A DNA stretch of 64,000 bases from Turritopsis dohrnii (GCA_027922465.2 BQMF02000263.1:186001-250000); one strand, 5' to 3'. Positions 1 to 11,660 are shown, counted from the first letter of the stretch. A program made the numbers and translations. The notes: generated by a model from the letters alone, not told the origin.

Positions 1-88
1 CACCACCAGCTGGTTGACATTGAAGCGGAATGGGCTGGGCGTTGGTGCAGATATGCTGCATACTTAAATTTTTCATTTCTTTTTCAAG
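1..88 (+). other. Probable intron upstream of first visible FN3 exon
   Basis: No coding segment is recognised. The stretch ends in a T-rich tract and CAAG, a plausible splice acceptor for the exon starting at 89. The gene therefore starts left of the window. Confidence 0.5.
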
Positions 89-1401
89 TGCCAACAAGTC
101 CTCCGACAAATATTATAATCACTTCAAATTCGCCAACAAGTTTAAACATATCTTGGTCGGAAGTTCCTGAGAACTCAAGAAACGGAAATGTGACCGGCTA
201 TTTAATACTGTACCGAGAGCAATTAGAGATGACCGACCATTACGAGGTTTTTGCTTCATATGGTTACTGGGAAGAAGTGGAAGGCTTGAAGCCTGGCACG
301 AGTTACGTTGTGCGTTTGTTAGCATATAATGAGAATGGTAACGGACTTGCCTCACATGTCATTGAAGCATCAACTTTAGGAATGGGTAAGTTTCTTGAAG
401 AGAAGGGTTTTAACAAGATTAGGTTTTACTGAAACAGTAGATCCATTGCATATTATTGGAATTGCGTACTATTTCATAATCATTTGATGGTTTATCGGAG
501 GAAATGACTTCACATCTTGGAGTTATCTGCAAAGTTTTGACGTAAGGTAATAGTGTAGCGCATGTTTGTTATGTTTTTTCTCGACCAATCATTTAGCACC
601 AGCGTCTCCACCAACCTCTCTCGAAGCTAAATCAGCCAATGAATTTTCGATATTTATTCAGTGGTCTGGCATAAACCTACAAGATGTAAACGGACAACCA
701 CTCGGTTACCGTATATATTTCCATGATGCGCTGAATACTTCTTTCCAACTCAAAACTGTTCCTTTTACACAACCACACGTGACAGTAACTGACTTAAGGC
801 CTTCTACGACGTATGTAATAAGTGTGGCAGCTTACAACAAATTCGGTGAAGGACCTCAAGAAACAACGGCAGCTACAACACCACATGCAGGTAAAAACGT
901 TTCTATAGTGTGTAGGTGGGTGCTCCTAAACCACCCCAACCAGGTGACCTTGTTCGTTGTCATTGTTACATTGGAAAAAATTCTTTTCTCGCTTGAATGG
1001 AGGCATGAAGCGATTTTGTTTCACCGCGACATCCTCATCAAATAGTAAAGTTTTACCACAAGAATGTGACAATCTATTAGATCAAGTAACCATTATTGTT
1101 TATCTGGTTTCTATAGCACCGATGTTGCCGCCAACAACACTAAATGTGACGTTCAGATCACACGACAAACTGATCCTGAACTGGACGTCTGACTCACAAG
1201 ATTTTGATGGATATTTCTTACAATATCGGATTGTTCGGCAAAATGGTGTAGACATGAACGATTCTGTATGGCATGAACGAAAGTATGCTGCTGCAGTCTT
1301 ATCTGAAGTGCTCATTAATCTTGAAGCAAACACTCAGTACATGTTTAGTCTGGCCGTTTATAATCAACATGGTTATGGACCAAGTATTTCCATAAATTCT
1401 G
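89..1401 (+). other. Three FN3-module exons of the channel gene
   Basis: Exons 89-385, 597-890 and 1117-1401 each encode one fibronectin type III domain of about 98 residues. Each begins with a Pro-rich strand, has a core Trp (ISW, IQW, LNW), and ends with the FN3 signature Tyr-x-x-x-Val/Leu-x-Ala/Val-Tyr-Asn...Gly-x-Gly. All three are symmetrical phase 1-1 exons, the usual arrangement for shuffled extracellular modules. More FN3 exons may lie upstream. Confidence 0.9.
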
Positions 1402-4400
1402 GTACGTTTTTTATTCTACTCTACTCTTTGAAAGTATTGAATGTTTTCTTTTCTTTTGGATTTATATTTACATAATTTTACATTCTTCAGTCGATCTGAT
1501 AAGACCACGTCATAAATTAACCCTGGTTACCTAAAGAATGACCGCAGAGGCATATATCCTATCTCTTGATTTTGCTCACAGGGGCTACATTGATCTTACA
1601 TTTACACTAGTAATTCCTGTTTCCAGTTCCAAATTTAGGGCTAAGAAGCCCAGGCGTCCAACTTTGTTAACTTATTGTCAATTACTAGTTGCAAGTCGGT
1701 GGGTAGGAGAAAGCCCAAGGACTAAATACTCCCAGTTCTTGCATACTTGTTAACCGTAAGGAATGTTCGTTATGTTATGTCATGTCTTATCAACTTCTTA
1801 GAAACTTGCAAATGCCGTCAGAAGTTTTACTCCAACTACTTCGTCAAAGCGCCGTATGTTTTCCGGGCATCTACGAAAAACACCGGAGAGCTGAACGGTA
1901 TCTTTCCGACCATCATAAAAGATATGATTAACAAGGTTTGCGGCTCGTGTCCCGGCTTATATCGGGAAAGCGTCGTAGACTTCTGTAAAAATGGTAAGAT
2001 GGGTTTCGCAGGGAAACAAAACATTGATCGAGTGACTGAAGATATTGACAATTTCACAGATATCTCGTTTCCCATGTCCCATAATCCCATTAACGAAGAA
2101 AAAGCGAAAGCGGAGTTCATTCCCATTATAGCATATCCTGGAGCTATTTTTATCATCAAAGAAGAAACTCTTGTAGAACACGTGAAAGACATGGTGAAAA
2201 GAATATTGGGGATATGGACCATCCTGTTTATTGATTTTATGTTTATATTGATCGCTGGTGGTATTATTTGGTTTTTGGTAAGTATAACCAAGGATCCTCA
2301 TCACACCTGGTCACACTACTCCGAAATCACAAGACTGACAATTTGATATTTTTTTCTAGGAAAAGTGGGCCAATAAAGGGGATGACTTTTCGATGATGGG
2401 GAGGCATGGAGTAAAGCAAGGTTTTTACTGGGCATATGTTACGCAAACTACTGTAGGGTAAAGAAATTATTTTCTGCCATTTTATTTTCTTAATTATAGT
2501 ATTTCTGTCAACTTTTTGCTGTAGTCTCCTTTACATCTGGTGACATATTTCATCGTCGTTGCAAAAATTTGGAATAGTTTTACAATAAGTTATGCAAATA
2601 TAATTTAGATTTTCCAGAGAAAAATTTTTTTTTCTGGTCGCATTTCCTTACTCCACTTTGATGCATGTTCGACATACTGGCTACCATTGTAGATAGAGAA
2701 ATGTGATACCCATCTCTAACGACATCTCTACTACCACCAAGTTCTTAGTTGGTGGGTAGAAAGGTCAGCCTTGGAGCATCGTTCAGACCTGGCGTTTACG
2801 ACGATTGAAAAAAAAATTCTTCGCAATCGCCAGGTGTGAAGACTTTCAAGTATTTCGTTAGTAATTAGTAATCAATCAATCAATCAATTTTATATTTCAT
2901 CGTCGATTTTAATGATTACAAAAGCGGCGACGATTATATTGACTTTTAACATTCGTAATCGTCGATCCGTTAAGTCCGGTCGATTTAGTAACCTAATGTA
3001 AATGAAAAAGTTGCCATGGTTTATGCATATTTTCTTGAATAGTTCATTTGGTAAACGTTAAATATAGTACACATTTTTAAACATGAGTTTTTATTGCAAG
3101 TTTTCGTTTTCAAAATTCAAATGGCATTTAATGGATCTGTCCAAGACAAGGAAAGAGTTTATATTTTATTTTGATTGACTTATTCTTTATTAATTGAAGC
3201 TTAACGTGCCGCACGTTCCAGTGGAAATCCTTCCACAACGATTGTTTCCTGCTACAGTCCAACAAACGCCGCAGACGAAGACACCGTTTTAGAATTCTAC
3301 AATGAATTATCGTCCCTAGTCAGACATGTCCTAAAACACAACTCTTGTTAGAGTTAACGGATGTAAACCTAACGCCAAACCACATTCGTCTTTCTACGTT
3401 TATTATTTCTCAGATATGGTGATTTCACACCAAGAAGCAAGAGAGCACGATTGTTCGCGATTGCTTGGATGGTGGTCAGTACCATAACTTGGTCCCTTCT
3501 CACAGGCGCTCTTACAACTGCATTTACTAGTGTTGAGGTTAATGAAGTTAACAGCATTTATGGAAAACAGGTTTGGTTTTATTTCATTGGATAAAGTTCA
3601 TGTGTTTCGTTTGGCATTTTAATTAGTAACGATTTTGTTAATGATCAAGTGAAAAGTGGTGTAATATGTCAAATGTTACCTTTTCGAAGATATAGATGTT
3701 ACTTCGTATATTTTAGGTGGCTGCCCTTTACGGTTCATTAGAGGAGCGGATTTGCGTGCTTCGTAATGGCAAACTTGATAAAAGTAAGTTTTTATTAACG
3801 TTTGCTTGTTTAAGGAATGAATACACCTTGTTACCAAATCGTAATAAGCTAAGTATCTTCGTAAAAGGCACACCAAAAAGTTTGCTCGCGTAACTAGATA
3901 TGTTTTGGAAGGCCCGTATCATAAGTTGAACTGGTTGGATGAGTTATCAGAAGTTACCATAAAGCACCAGAAAAAAGCAGATCTCTTGAGGCTCTAAACG
4001 CACTTCCTTGATTACGTACGTTTTTTCAAAATAAATAGTTTGCAAGGCTTCAAGGCTTCACTAGGTGAGGCTAATAACAGTTAACAACAGTTAACAGTTA
4101 ATCAGTTTTTAAGATGTTTCAGTCTACTAATGGTTTTGTTTCTCGAAAACAAACTTAGATGTCAAATACACGTCAGTCCAGCAGCTTGTTGACGCTTTAA
4201 TGTCGGGAGATACGTCGGGAATACTGTTGGATGCATACACAGCTGGTCGTGAAAAAACACTTTTGGAATCGCATCCAGTGAGAGCGATATTTTCCATCAA
4301 ATATCCACGAACATATGGTATTGTTGTTACATCAGATTTAGTTAATCTTAAGAACGATATAGAAGGTTACATTGTAGCTAATCAGGCGCTGATCTTGCAA

Positions 4401-6425
4401 ACCTTAGGAGAACTCACACAGAAAATGCAGGTAAGTGCGTCCATTTCACCATGACCACAAATCTGCGCTTTCCTAGTAACATCTTGATCATTTTTTTTCT
4501 TCCAGCCAAAGGCACCGAAAGAACATAAATCTCTATTTAGTGCAGAGTCAATATTTCTGCGACATGCCATTATTGTTTTATTTGTTGGCTTACTGTTCGC
4601 AGCAGTTCTTGGTCTCGTTGTTTCCCACTTACGTCGAAAATCGAAAAAAATAACAATTTATCCAGAAGGTACGTATTTTCCTAAGGTAATATCAAGTAAC
4701 AGGACCCATATGACTACAGAAACTTGGAAATATGTATTACATGTATGTATTTAATATTTTTGATTGGCATATCCCGTTAAAATGTTCGTAAATGAATAAA
4801 ATAAATAAATAACCATGGTTACAAGTCGGGAATCTAAGTTCCTCCAAGATGAATACTCCTCTAGTATTCTCCTTCTTGTCGGTTGAAAGACGGTCTTCTA
4901 GCGCTATCTAAAGCAAGTTCTTTACCAAACCACTTTACCGGTGTTTTTGTTTCTAGAAACTGTGAGGTCGATGCTGTGGAAACTCGATATTGACGCACTT
5001 CGTAAGTTTTGTAAGGACTTCCAATTCAAGTATATGCTGAAGATCAATGAGCTGTACAAACGTATTGAATTGCAACGGATAAAACTGTTTTACGATCGAG
5101 GGGCGAGTAGTTTACGTGTTTATGATCAACAAATAGAGGAACGGAAAAGAAAAAGACAACGAGAAAAGCAGATGAAACGAAAACGAAAAGTAGGCCGAGT
5201 TTATCTGACTGATCCTGTGACAATTGGATCCGAAAGCGAGACGGAGAATTATGGTCCGCCGAGTAGGAAACTTTCACACAGTATATGTGACAATTTGCGA
5301 TTACGGAAAATCTCTCGCGATTCATATAAAGTTCTACTTGAGGACGTCCCATTGTCAAACATGGAAGAGGGTTCTTCGAAGGCAATATCAAAGGAAACAG
5401 GAAATTCTGAGAAGGTACATCGAAAAAGAAGTCAAGTTGAAATCAAATTAAACATAGATTTAGAAGCTCATAATATTGAAAATACTCACAACAGCGTGCA
5501 TTCATCTAAAATTATAGAAGAGAAGGCCCCTCCCTTACCTAACTTGGAAGAGAAAACTCCGGAGGTAACACCAAAGAACACTGAAAAATCTGAGAAGGTT
5601 CATCGAAAAAGAAATGCAGTTAAAGACAAGTTGGATATAGATTTAAATGCCAGTAGTAATGGGAACATCGACAGCAACGGGCATGCATCTAAAATTATAG
5701 AAGAGAAGGCCCCTCCCTTACCTAACTTGGAAGAGAAAACTCCGGAGGTAACACGAAAGAACACTGAAAAATCTGAGAAGGTTCATCGAAAAAGAAATGC
5801 AGTTAATGACAAGTTGGATATAGATTTAAAAGCCTGTAGTAATGGGAACATCGACAGCAACGGGCATGCATCTAAAATTATAGAAGAAAAGGCCCCTCCC
5901 TTAACTATCTTGAAAGAGAAAACTCCAAAGATAACACGACAGAAAACTGAAAAATCTGAGAAGGTACATCGAAAAAGGAATCGTGTTGAAGACAAATTAA
6001 ACATAGAGTTAAAGGTTATTAGTGATGAAAACATTGGCAGTGTTCATTCATCTAAAGTTAAAGAAGAGAATCCCCCACCCTTACCAATCATTGGAGAGAG
6101 AAATGTGAAATCACCAGGAAAAAAATCAGGAAAATCAGAGAAGCCACATCGAACAAGAAATCCAGTTGAAAAAAAATTAAACATGGATTTAAAATTTAGC
6201 AATGAAAAAACTGATGTAACCAGCGTACATTCATCTAAAGTTATGAAGGAGAACACCCCTTCCTTACCAATCACTGAAGAGAAAACCCTGAAGGTACCAC
6301 GAAGTGAAAATGGAAAAACTACGAGTGCACATCGAAGACGGAATCGAGTTGAAGCCAGATCAACCATGCAATCAAGAGCTCCTAGCAATGAGAACACTGA
6401 CAGCAATAAAAATGAAAAGCAATGA
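89..6425 (+). CDS. FN3 / ionotropic-glutamate-receptor-like channel with TVGYGD pore (5' partial, ten exons)
   Basis: Proposed exons are 89-385, 597-890, 1117-1401, 1802-2277, 2360-2457, 3414-3570, 3717-3783, 4159-4430, 4506-4668 and 4957-6425 (TGA). Every intron is GT...AG and all phases join without a break. Order of parts: three FN3 domains; an S1-like ligand-binding half; a membrane segment; a pore loop and second membrane segment; an S2-like half (exons 7-8); a third membrane segment; a basic repeat-rich cytoplasmic tail. The potassium-channel signature TVGYGD is split across the junction of exons 5 and 6 and becomes visible only after splicing. This S1-M1-P-M2-S2-M3 layout matches bacterial GluR0-type and animal iGluR channels. 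The GluR0-like filter and the FN3 stalk are unusual for animal iGluRs. Inferred role: a surface ligand-gated, K+-selective channel; ligand unknown. Signal peptide and first exons are outside the window. Confidence 0.85.
1802..4668 (+). other. Ligand-binding and pore exons of the channel gene
   Basis: Exon 1802-2277 gives the S1 half (PYVFR near the start, then GIFPTIIKDM, Cys pairs) and a hydrophobic M1. Exons 2360-2457 and 3414-3570 give the pore helix (GFYWAYVTQTT), the VGYGD filter and hydrophobic M2. Exons 3717-3783 and 4159-4430 give the S2 half, including the GILLDAYTAG stretch typical of ligand-binding lobe 2. Exon 4506-4668 gives M3 followed by an RRKSKK stop-transfer. The animal iGluR gating motif SYTANLAAF is absent. 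Confidence 0.8.
2458..3413 (+). other. Longest intron of the channel gene; no gene seen
   Basis: A GTAAAG donor at 2458 and CAG acceptor at 3413 bound this intron. It is AT-rich, has a short CAAT microsatellite near 2874-2887 and a small imperfect inverted repeat near 2788-2838. No coding sequence is recognised. The intron splits the codon for the first Gly of the TVGYGD filter. Confidence 0.6.
5406..6425 (+). repeat. Six tandem 183-bp (61-residue) repeats in the channel tail
   Basis: Units begin near 5406, 5589, 5772, 5955, 6135 and 6318, with spacings of 183, 183, 183, 180 and 183 bp, so the reading frame is always kept. Each unit carries a basic block like SEKVHRKRN, an acidic or polar middle and a proline block like EEKAPPLPNLEEKTPEV. 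Units 2 and 3 are almost identical, suggesting recent duplication; the outer units are diverged. The region is cytoplasmic, charged and probably disordered. The PPLP motifs could bind SH3 or WW partners (inference). Confidence 0.9.
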
Positions 6426-6711
6426 GATGAAGATCATCTGCATAAAAGCATCACCGCAGAGGTTAAGAAATCTCCCAGAAAAACCAACACAAACCACACC
6501 AGACACCCAAACGTCACTAAGAGATAACTGTGCTATTTAACTTGATTTCGTGGCCCGATTTGGTCACATTTGTTTTTTAAAGGATAAAATGATTTTGAGG
6601 ATTTGGGTATAATCTTCTCAGTTGTCATAGCATCAATAGGAACCCTTAATTTTGATTTACGTGATTGCAAATAATGTATATACAACTAGTTTATGCACAA
6701 CTGTAAATAAA
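6426..6711 (+). terminator. 3' UTR and AATAAA polyadenylation signal
   Basis: AT-rich sequence follows the TGA stop of the channel gene. The first canonical AATAAA is at 6706-6711, with T-rich sequence downstream. It is the likely cleavage signal for that transcript. Confidence 0.5.
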
Positions 6712-7336
6712 GTTTGTAGTGAAATAATACTGCGGCTTTTTTCTGACCAAGATGCGGTACTGACAATAATAAACATTAACCCCCATTTTAAACGATTCCC
6801 TAAAATTCTGCAAAAAGACCATTTTCGAAGATACGAGGCAAATGAAGTTTATCCATTTGCTTACTCAAAAACAATTTGCGAGTTTATTACCACGAAGTTT
6901 TATGCAAAATCGACGTCATACATCTTTCGTCTTTCCAAGTTGTTTTAAAAATCTGTTGATGAACACTTCATTGATTAGCGTTATTATTCACAAATCGATC
7001 TAGGAAAGTTAATAACCTTCATTTACACATTTTTAAATGTTTGCAATAACCCTTCGGATATTCAGTTTTAGAAATCTTCACAACTTGTAATTAGTCCATT
7101 AGTAATGTCAAAACATTTATATGGAAATGCTATGAGCCATAAAACTAATCTATCTTTGACATTTGACTACAAACATATTGCAAACGGAAAAGACAACTTT
7201 GAAGTCTGAATTAAATGGATTGCTCTAGAAAAAGTAACAAGTCCTGGGAACGAGGTTGTGACATGCTTACTTCCAACAGGGCTGTGATTAAGCATTGTGA
7301 ACAACCATTAAGCATTCGATTAAGATGCTATCAGAT
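6712..7336. other. AT-rich spacer, no gene recognised
   Basis: Only short chance reading frames occur here. No domain, RNA gene or clear repeat was found before the Ty3/gypsy remnant. Confidence 0.5.
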
Positions 7337-7418
7337 ACTATGTTCATAAGTAATGTATGATATGAATAAATGTATATTATATATATACAAATGCAATGTC
7401 TAATCGTTCAAAAGTTCT
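7337..7418. repeat. LTR-like direct repeat, low-coordinate copy
   Basis: The segment containing CATAAGTAATGT, a TATATATATACAAATGC run and GTCTAATCGTTCAA matches 12224-12311 in direct orientation with a few differences. It flanks the gypsy-type coding remnants, so it is read as the remains of the 3' LTR of the minus-strand element. Confidence 0.65.
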
Positions 7419-7839
7419 ATATCTCCTCCTAGTCGTATTCTATAGTGGAATGACGTATTGATGAAATATGATTGTAATATATAACGTATGTGTCTCAAGT
7501 TATAGGACGTAGTCCTCGAAGCGAGTCGGCTTGCGACGCACCCTTGAAGATCAACGGGTCGAGCTCTGCATTGGAATATTGATGGTATTGGAAGTGGAGC
7601 AGAAAGTACTGGTGGTACTCGTGTGTTCTCTTGAAGTATCGATGTCGGAACATCGACTGAAGGGGTTTCTATTGGAAATTTCTTTGAAGTAATCGCAACT
7701 GAAGTTGCGATTGATTATCAGCTTGATGTGGTTCGTTGTTAGGTCTCTTTACTAATGAAGTGACGATTGATGGGTGAGGAGGGTGAGAGCTAACTGGCGG
7801 TCCAAAGGGCTATCTGGACGGACGGAGGTGAATTTACTT

Positions 7840-8450
7840 AAACATTTTCGATTCCGTAAGGTGTCTCTTCCCGATCCATCGACGCGGATGACATGGTGAT
7901 CGTGCTGGAGAACTTCGATCACTGATCACGTCCTGCCCCACCTGCGTGGATGGAGCCCAGTTTGGTTCGGAATTCTAACGCGGTCCCCATGTTCTAGAAT
8001 GTTGCGGTAATCTATCTGCGATTGCCATGCATGAAATATCGGAATGGACGACCAAATAAAGACATTGCAGGTGAAACCTTGGTAATTTGGTTAGGCGTGT
8101 TGCGGTACTGTAACATTGCATGTTGAAATGCATCCGTTTTGAGGTTGCCATTGGGGTCAGTCTTTACACTAACATCACCGCGTTAATTACTGTGAGGAAA
8201 GGCAATAGAGGATATGTGATGATAAATCCACTAGCTTCAAAGGAAAGTGGTTGTAATGGCACTCAATTTTAGACCGCCATCTGATGAAAATTCGACTCCC
8301 ATAGGTGACAAATGTGCGGCACAAACTGTCTATCAAACCATTTGATCCATTCTTGGTTTGACCATTTGGGGTATCGATTGACGCAAACAAGATAGTAATA
8401 ACCAGAATAATGGAAGGAGTTGCAACAAATCTGTTGGAATGGATAATCCG
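7840..8450 (-). pseudogene. Ty3/gypsy integrase core and C-terminal remnant
   Basis: The minus strand near 8190-8400 encodes a disrupted stretch resembling the gypsy integrase core around its second Asp region. Near 7840-8010 it encodes a segment like the conserved gypsy C-terminus (VDGSGR preceded by a basic HPRRWGRT-like block). Several frames are needed and stops are present. It belongs to the same element as the RNase H and zinc finger upstream. Confidence 0.55.
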
Positions 8451-8512
8451 GACATTGTAGGGTTGCCGGCGGAGCAGATGGTTGGAAGGGAGATTCGTAA
8501 AGTCGACGAGTC

Positions 8513-8783
8513 TGTTACACGAAAAAAATCAATTACTTGTGAGAATTCTTTTTAAAGCTTTCTACTAAAATTACCTTTGATGCAACAAAAGGCTTTAAAT
8601 CTTTGAAGTACAGATTTAAAGCCTTTTGTTGTATCAAAAGAAATATCATTACTTTGCACGCTTATTTCAAGCGTCGATGTAAAGTTTCTAATGACTTTGT
8701 AGGGAAAAATTCACGAAAAACTCTACTAAGTTGTATATAATTCTCTAAAAAGCTATAAAAAAGTAGTTTCGTGTAAACGAAAC
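8513..8783. mobile_element. Foldback (MITE-like) insertion with 27-bp inner hairpin
   Basis: Outer ends GTTACACGAAA and TTTCGTGTAAAC are inverted. In the centre, 8574-8636, a near-perfect stem (GCAACAAAAGGCTTTAAATC and its complement) encloses a 9-nt loop. The block sits between integrase pieces of the gypsy remnant, so it inserted there later. No coding capacity and no convincing target duplication were seen. Confidence 0.55.
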
Positions 8784-8839
8784 ATGACTTTTCCGAATCC
8801 CGCTAATTGCGGTCACAAATATTGCATCCACCTCTTTAC

Positions 8840-9090
8840 TTGTTGTTGTCTTTAGTGGGGCCAAAAAATGATTGATTCTGCTCGTAACTTCATTAACGTA
8901 GTACCATGGTGGGCCGTGTCAAGACTAGAGAGGATGTTTAACCTAAGATGTGGAGGTACAACAATTCTGTTCTTGCATAGGGTGGTGCTGTCTACTGTTG
9001 ACAGGTGAAATTGGTGGTAGATCTGGAGGTAAGTTGGGAGCTCTTCTCGGTAATCAGGTAGACCTGATTCAATGATATCTACCAGCATTC
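8840..9090 (-). pseudogene. Ty3/gypsy integrase H2C2-type zinc-finger remnant
   Basis: A 78-codon minus-strand frame (9088-8852) contains a region like the segment preceding gypsy integrase zinc fingers: a YLQIYHQF stretch, then VVPPHLRLNILSSLDTAHHG ending near the FWP motif (IIFWPH). It lies just downstream of RNase H, as expected in a pol polyprotein. Beyond the FWP motif the frame is lost. Confidence 0.65.
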
Positions 9091-9217
9091 TGAAGTCAAT
9101 GTCAAGGGCAGTATCTTGCGTACCTCATTCCATGTTATCGATCTCAGTAAGTTCAAGGCCGACGAGACCGTGATGTAGGATACATCATCGGATAGTTCAA
9201 GTTGATCCGGGTTTAAA

Positions 9218-9660
9218 TCACTTAGTATGGTGGCATGATAGTGCATCTGAGACGTGGTTCTTTAATCCTGGGCCATGAAGCTTTGAATATCGATATTTTA
9301 GGGTGCGCTCCTTGAGGTTGCGAAATCGATTGTTTGGAATGTCATCCAGAGATCGGTTCATGAAACGTCCGTGCACAGGTTTGTGATCGACTGCAACTAC
9401 CAGGTCTTGACAGCCAAGAACGAAGTGTCTGCGCATTGGCGACGGCTAGTGACTCCCTTCTATGGGTGCGTATCGTGACTCTGCCGGGTGGGTGAATCGA
9501 CTGCCAACATCTACAACTTTCCATCCGGTGTAGCAAAAAAAGGAGGTTTTCCAGGGTAGTGCTTCTGGAACAAACAAAAACCGATGCCCATCTTTTACAG
9601 ATCTGTAGAGATACAGGTAGGTTTTGATTTATCGAAATTGTAGACACCTTATTTTATTTC
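9218..9660 (-). pseudogene. Ty3/gypsy RNase H remnant
   Basis: Two overlapping minus-strand frames cover the RNase H domain of a gypsy pol. One shows VAVDHKPVHG, SLDDIPN and a DALS motif near the end. The upstream part, in another frame, has YNFDKSKPTC-like sequence followed by the ESRYAPIEG-type region. At least one frameshift separates them. The LINE fragment at 9690-10545 cuts this domain from its RT. Confidence 0.75.
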
Positions 9661-9689
9661 TTCAAGAAGATGAATAGCTCTTGTAGCCG

Positions 9690-10545
9690 ATCTTTTATTA
9701 TTTATTATTATCATTATTATTATTAGAATATTTATACAGATACAAAACTTCAGTTCAGAACATAAAATTTATGTAAATAACTGCTATCAATGTCAGACCT
9801 GTTCTGAATTAGTAAATTAGTAAAAAATCATTAACTACAAATAAAATAAATAAATAAATAAATAATTAAAAGTTGCTGAAATATGCAATACAGGACTGTA
9901 GCTAAAACACATATAATGCTAATCCCTATTGCATATCTTAGCAAGATTTTGAAATGTATGTAAAACCTATGGTGTATAAAACTGTTTTATTTCTTTACAA
10001 AAAGCGTCATAATTCTCAATTTTTCTTAATTTCAAAGGAAGGTCGTTATAAAGTTTTGTACCAGAAAATTTAAAAGTAGTTTTTCCAAGCTCAAGCTTCG
10101 CTTTTGGAACTTTCAGAAGAAATCCTCCATTTCTAGTGTTTTCTCGATGGTTGTTTATCGCAAAGTAATCGGTAAAGTTCGTACATACATCACCACTTAA
10201 ACATCTTTTGACCAAGCAACAGGCTTCTTTGTTGATTAAACTAATGACAGATGGCACGCTAACTCCGGTAATTATTGCTGCCCTACGTTCTAGAGACGTC
10301 AACCTTTTCTTTTGAGTCTCACTGTGACACAATTTCACAGTACTGCGGTATGTTAACAGCGGTTGTATCATTATAGTGTAAATACTGTACGCAGATTCAA
10401 CAGTCAGGTACGAGCGTAACCGTCTCAAAAGTTTCAGTCTTCCACTTGCCTTCTTGTAAACTTTGTCAAAGTTTTTGTTGAAATTTAAATTTTGGTCGAC
10501 AATGTTACCCAGATATTTATATTCAGAAACATTTCCAATTAAATG
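9690..10545 (-). mobile_element. 5'-truncated LINE fragment inserted in the gypsy element
   Basis: On the minus strand a frame is open from about 10545 to 9967. It encodes the C-terminal part of a CR1/L2-type non-LTR reverse transcriptase: YKYLGNIVDQ, LRRLRSYLT, YTIMIQPLLTY and LERRAAIITG are hallmarks. A 3' tail rich in AATAAT units follows (about 9690-9730). The fragment joins gypsy RT sequence on one side and gypsy RNase H on the other, so it inserted by target-primed reverse transcription into that older element. There is no ORF1 and no endonuclease. Confidence 0.8.
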
Positions 10546-11020
10546 TCCGCTTGGGCTTTATTAGCTCCCGAAATGGTGTCATTTTATCGGTCATGCTGAA
10601 GGTAAATGTGACCTGGTTCACAAGGCGGAACTAGGAACGGACATTAGTGATGTTTGTCACAAGAGGAAGTTCGGAGATGGCTTTTAGCATACTCGATGAT
10701 GGACGAACATTGTGGTGATTTCAAGTCCAGTAAACACAGCAATATCAAGTGCAAACCCAAACTTCGATGGGTTTTGGATCATTCCATTCCGCCCACAGAG
10801 GTGCAACTATTTTCAGGATTGAATAAAACTTTCCTCGATTGAGTCGGACCACAAGAGAGAATCATCAGTAACCTTGATCTTATCTGGAAAGACCGCAGCA
10901 ACCTCGTCGAACCTACGAAAACAGCTGTCACCCGAGGCCTTGTAACCCCGAGGGATTGTGCGATTTCGATAACGCCCACAAGGAGTGAACAAGGAAGTAA
11001 GATAACGATCTTCTTCACTT
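10535..11020 (-). pseudogene. Ty3/gypsy reverse-transcriptase remnant
   Basis: The minus strand encodes, with frameshifts, the palm and thumb of a gypsy RT. Visible pieces are a RRFDEVAAVFPDK stretch, the catalytic-type VTDDSLLWSD, then LCGRNGM and the TPFREL connector near 10540. A plus-strand frame across the same DNA is only a shadow. The domain is cut at its end by the LINE insertion. Confidence 0.65.
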
Positions 11021-11640
11021 ATTGGGACGCTATGGTATCCATTTCAAGCGTCAGGAACTATCTTCTTCTTACGATACGGAACTGGCCGAACTTGATGTTA
11101 TAGTGATTGGAAATGGCGCGTATCTCTCTTGCCGTACGTGTTGAGGGCTTGAAACTCAACACATCTTCTAGGATGTCCGTTTCTTTTTTGCCCATACCAC
11201 CATCCTGTGGCACTACGTCACGGGTTTACCGACAGATACAGGCTCGATTTATCCAATATTGACATCACGAGCCAGACCAACTTTGACGCGATCCTGCTAG
11301 CGTATTGGAACAGGTATGCTTTCGGTTCTGCGTCTTCCTTAATGATAAGTTTAACAGGCGGACCACATGTAACAAAGGTGCGTTCCTTATAGTACACCAG
11401 GATCTACTTTTCCACTTTCACGCGGTTTTCTTCAGCGTCTATTGTGTTGGTCTATCCAACGGTAGGGAACTCTTTTAAAATCATTCCAAGGTCGACGTAA
11501 CTACCTCTGCTGAGTTAAAATCATTCAGAGTCGTTGATTATATACGTAAACTGTCACCTCTGCTTGATCGAGTTGCTTATCCGTATCTGTTGGCTTCTTG
11601 TCGTAGCTCCTGCACACACGGTCGAGGTTGTGTAACCGAT
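11021..11640 (-). other. Decayed internal region of the gypsy element
   Basis: By position this should hold protease and early RT. Only scattered short frames remain and I could not identify a protease motif with confidence. Confidence 0.4.
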
Positions 11641-11660
11641 GGCAATGGCCACATGTGTGT

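Noticed and set aside
6652..6948. 98-codon frame after the channel gene
   Set aside because: Contains the polyadenylation signal of the channel gene and no domain; likely 3' flank.
10654..10842. Plus-strand 62-codon frame
   Set aside because: It is the antisense shadow of the gypsy RT remnant on the minus strand.
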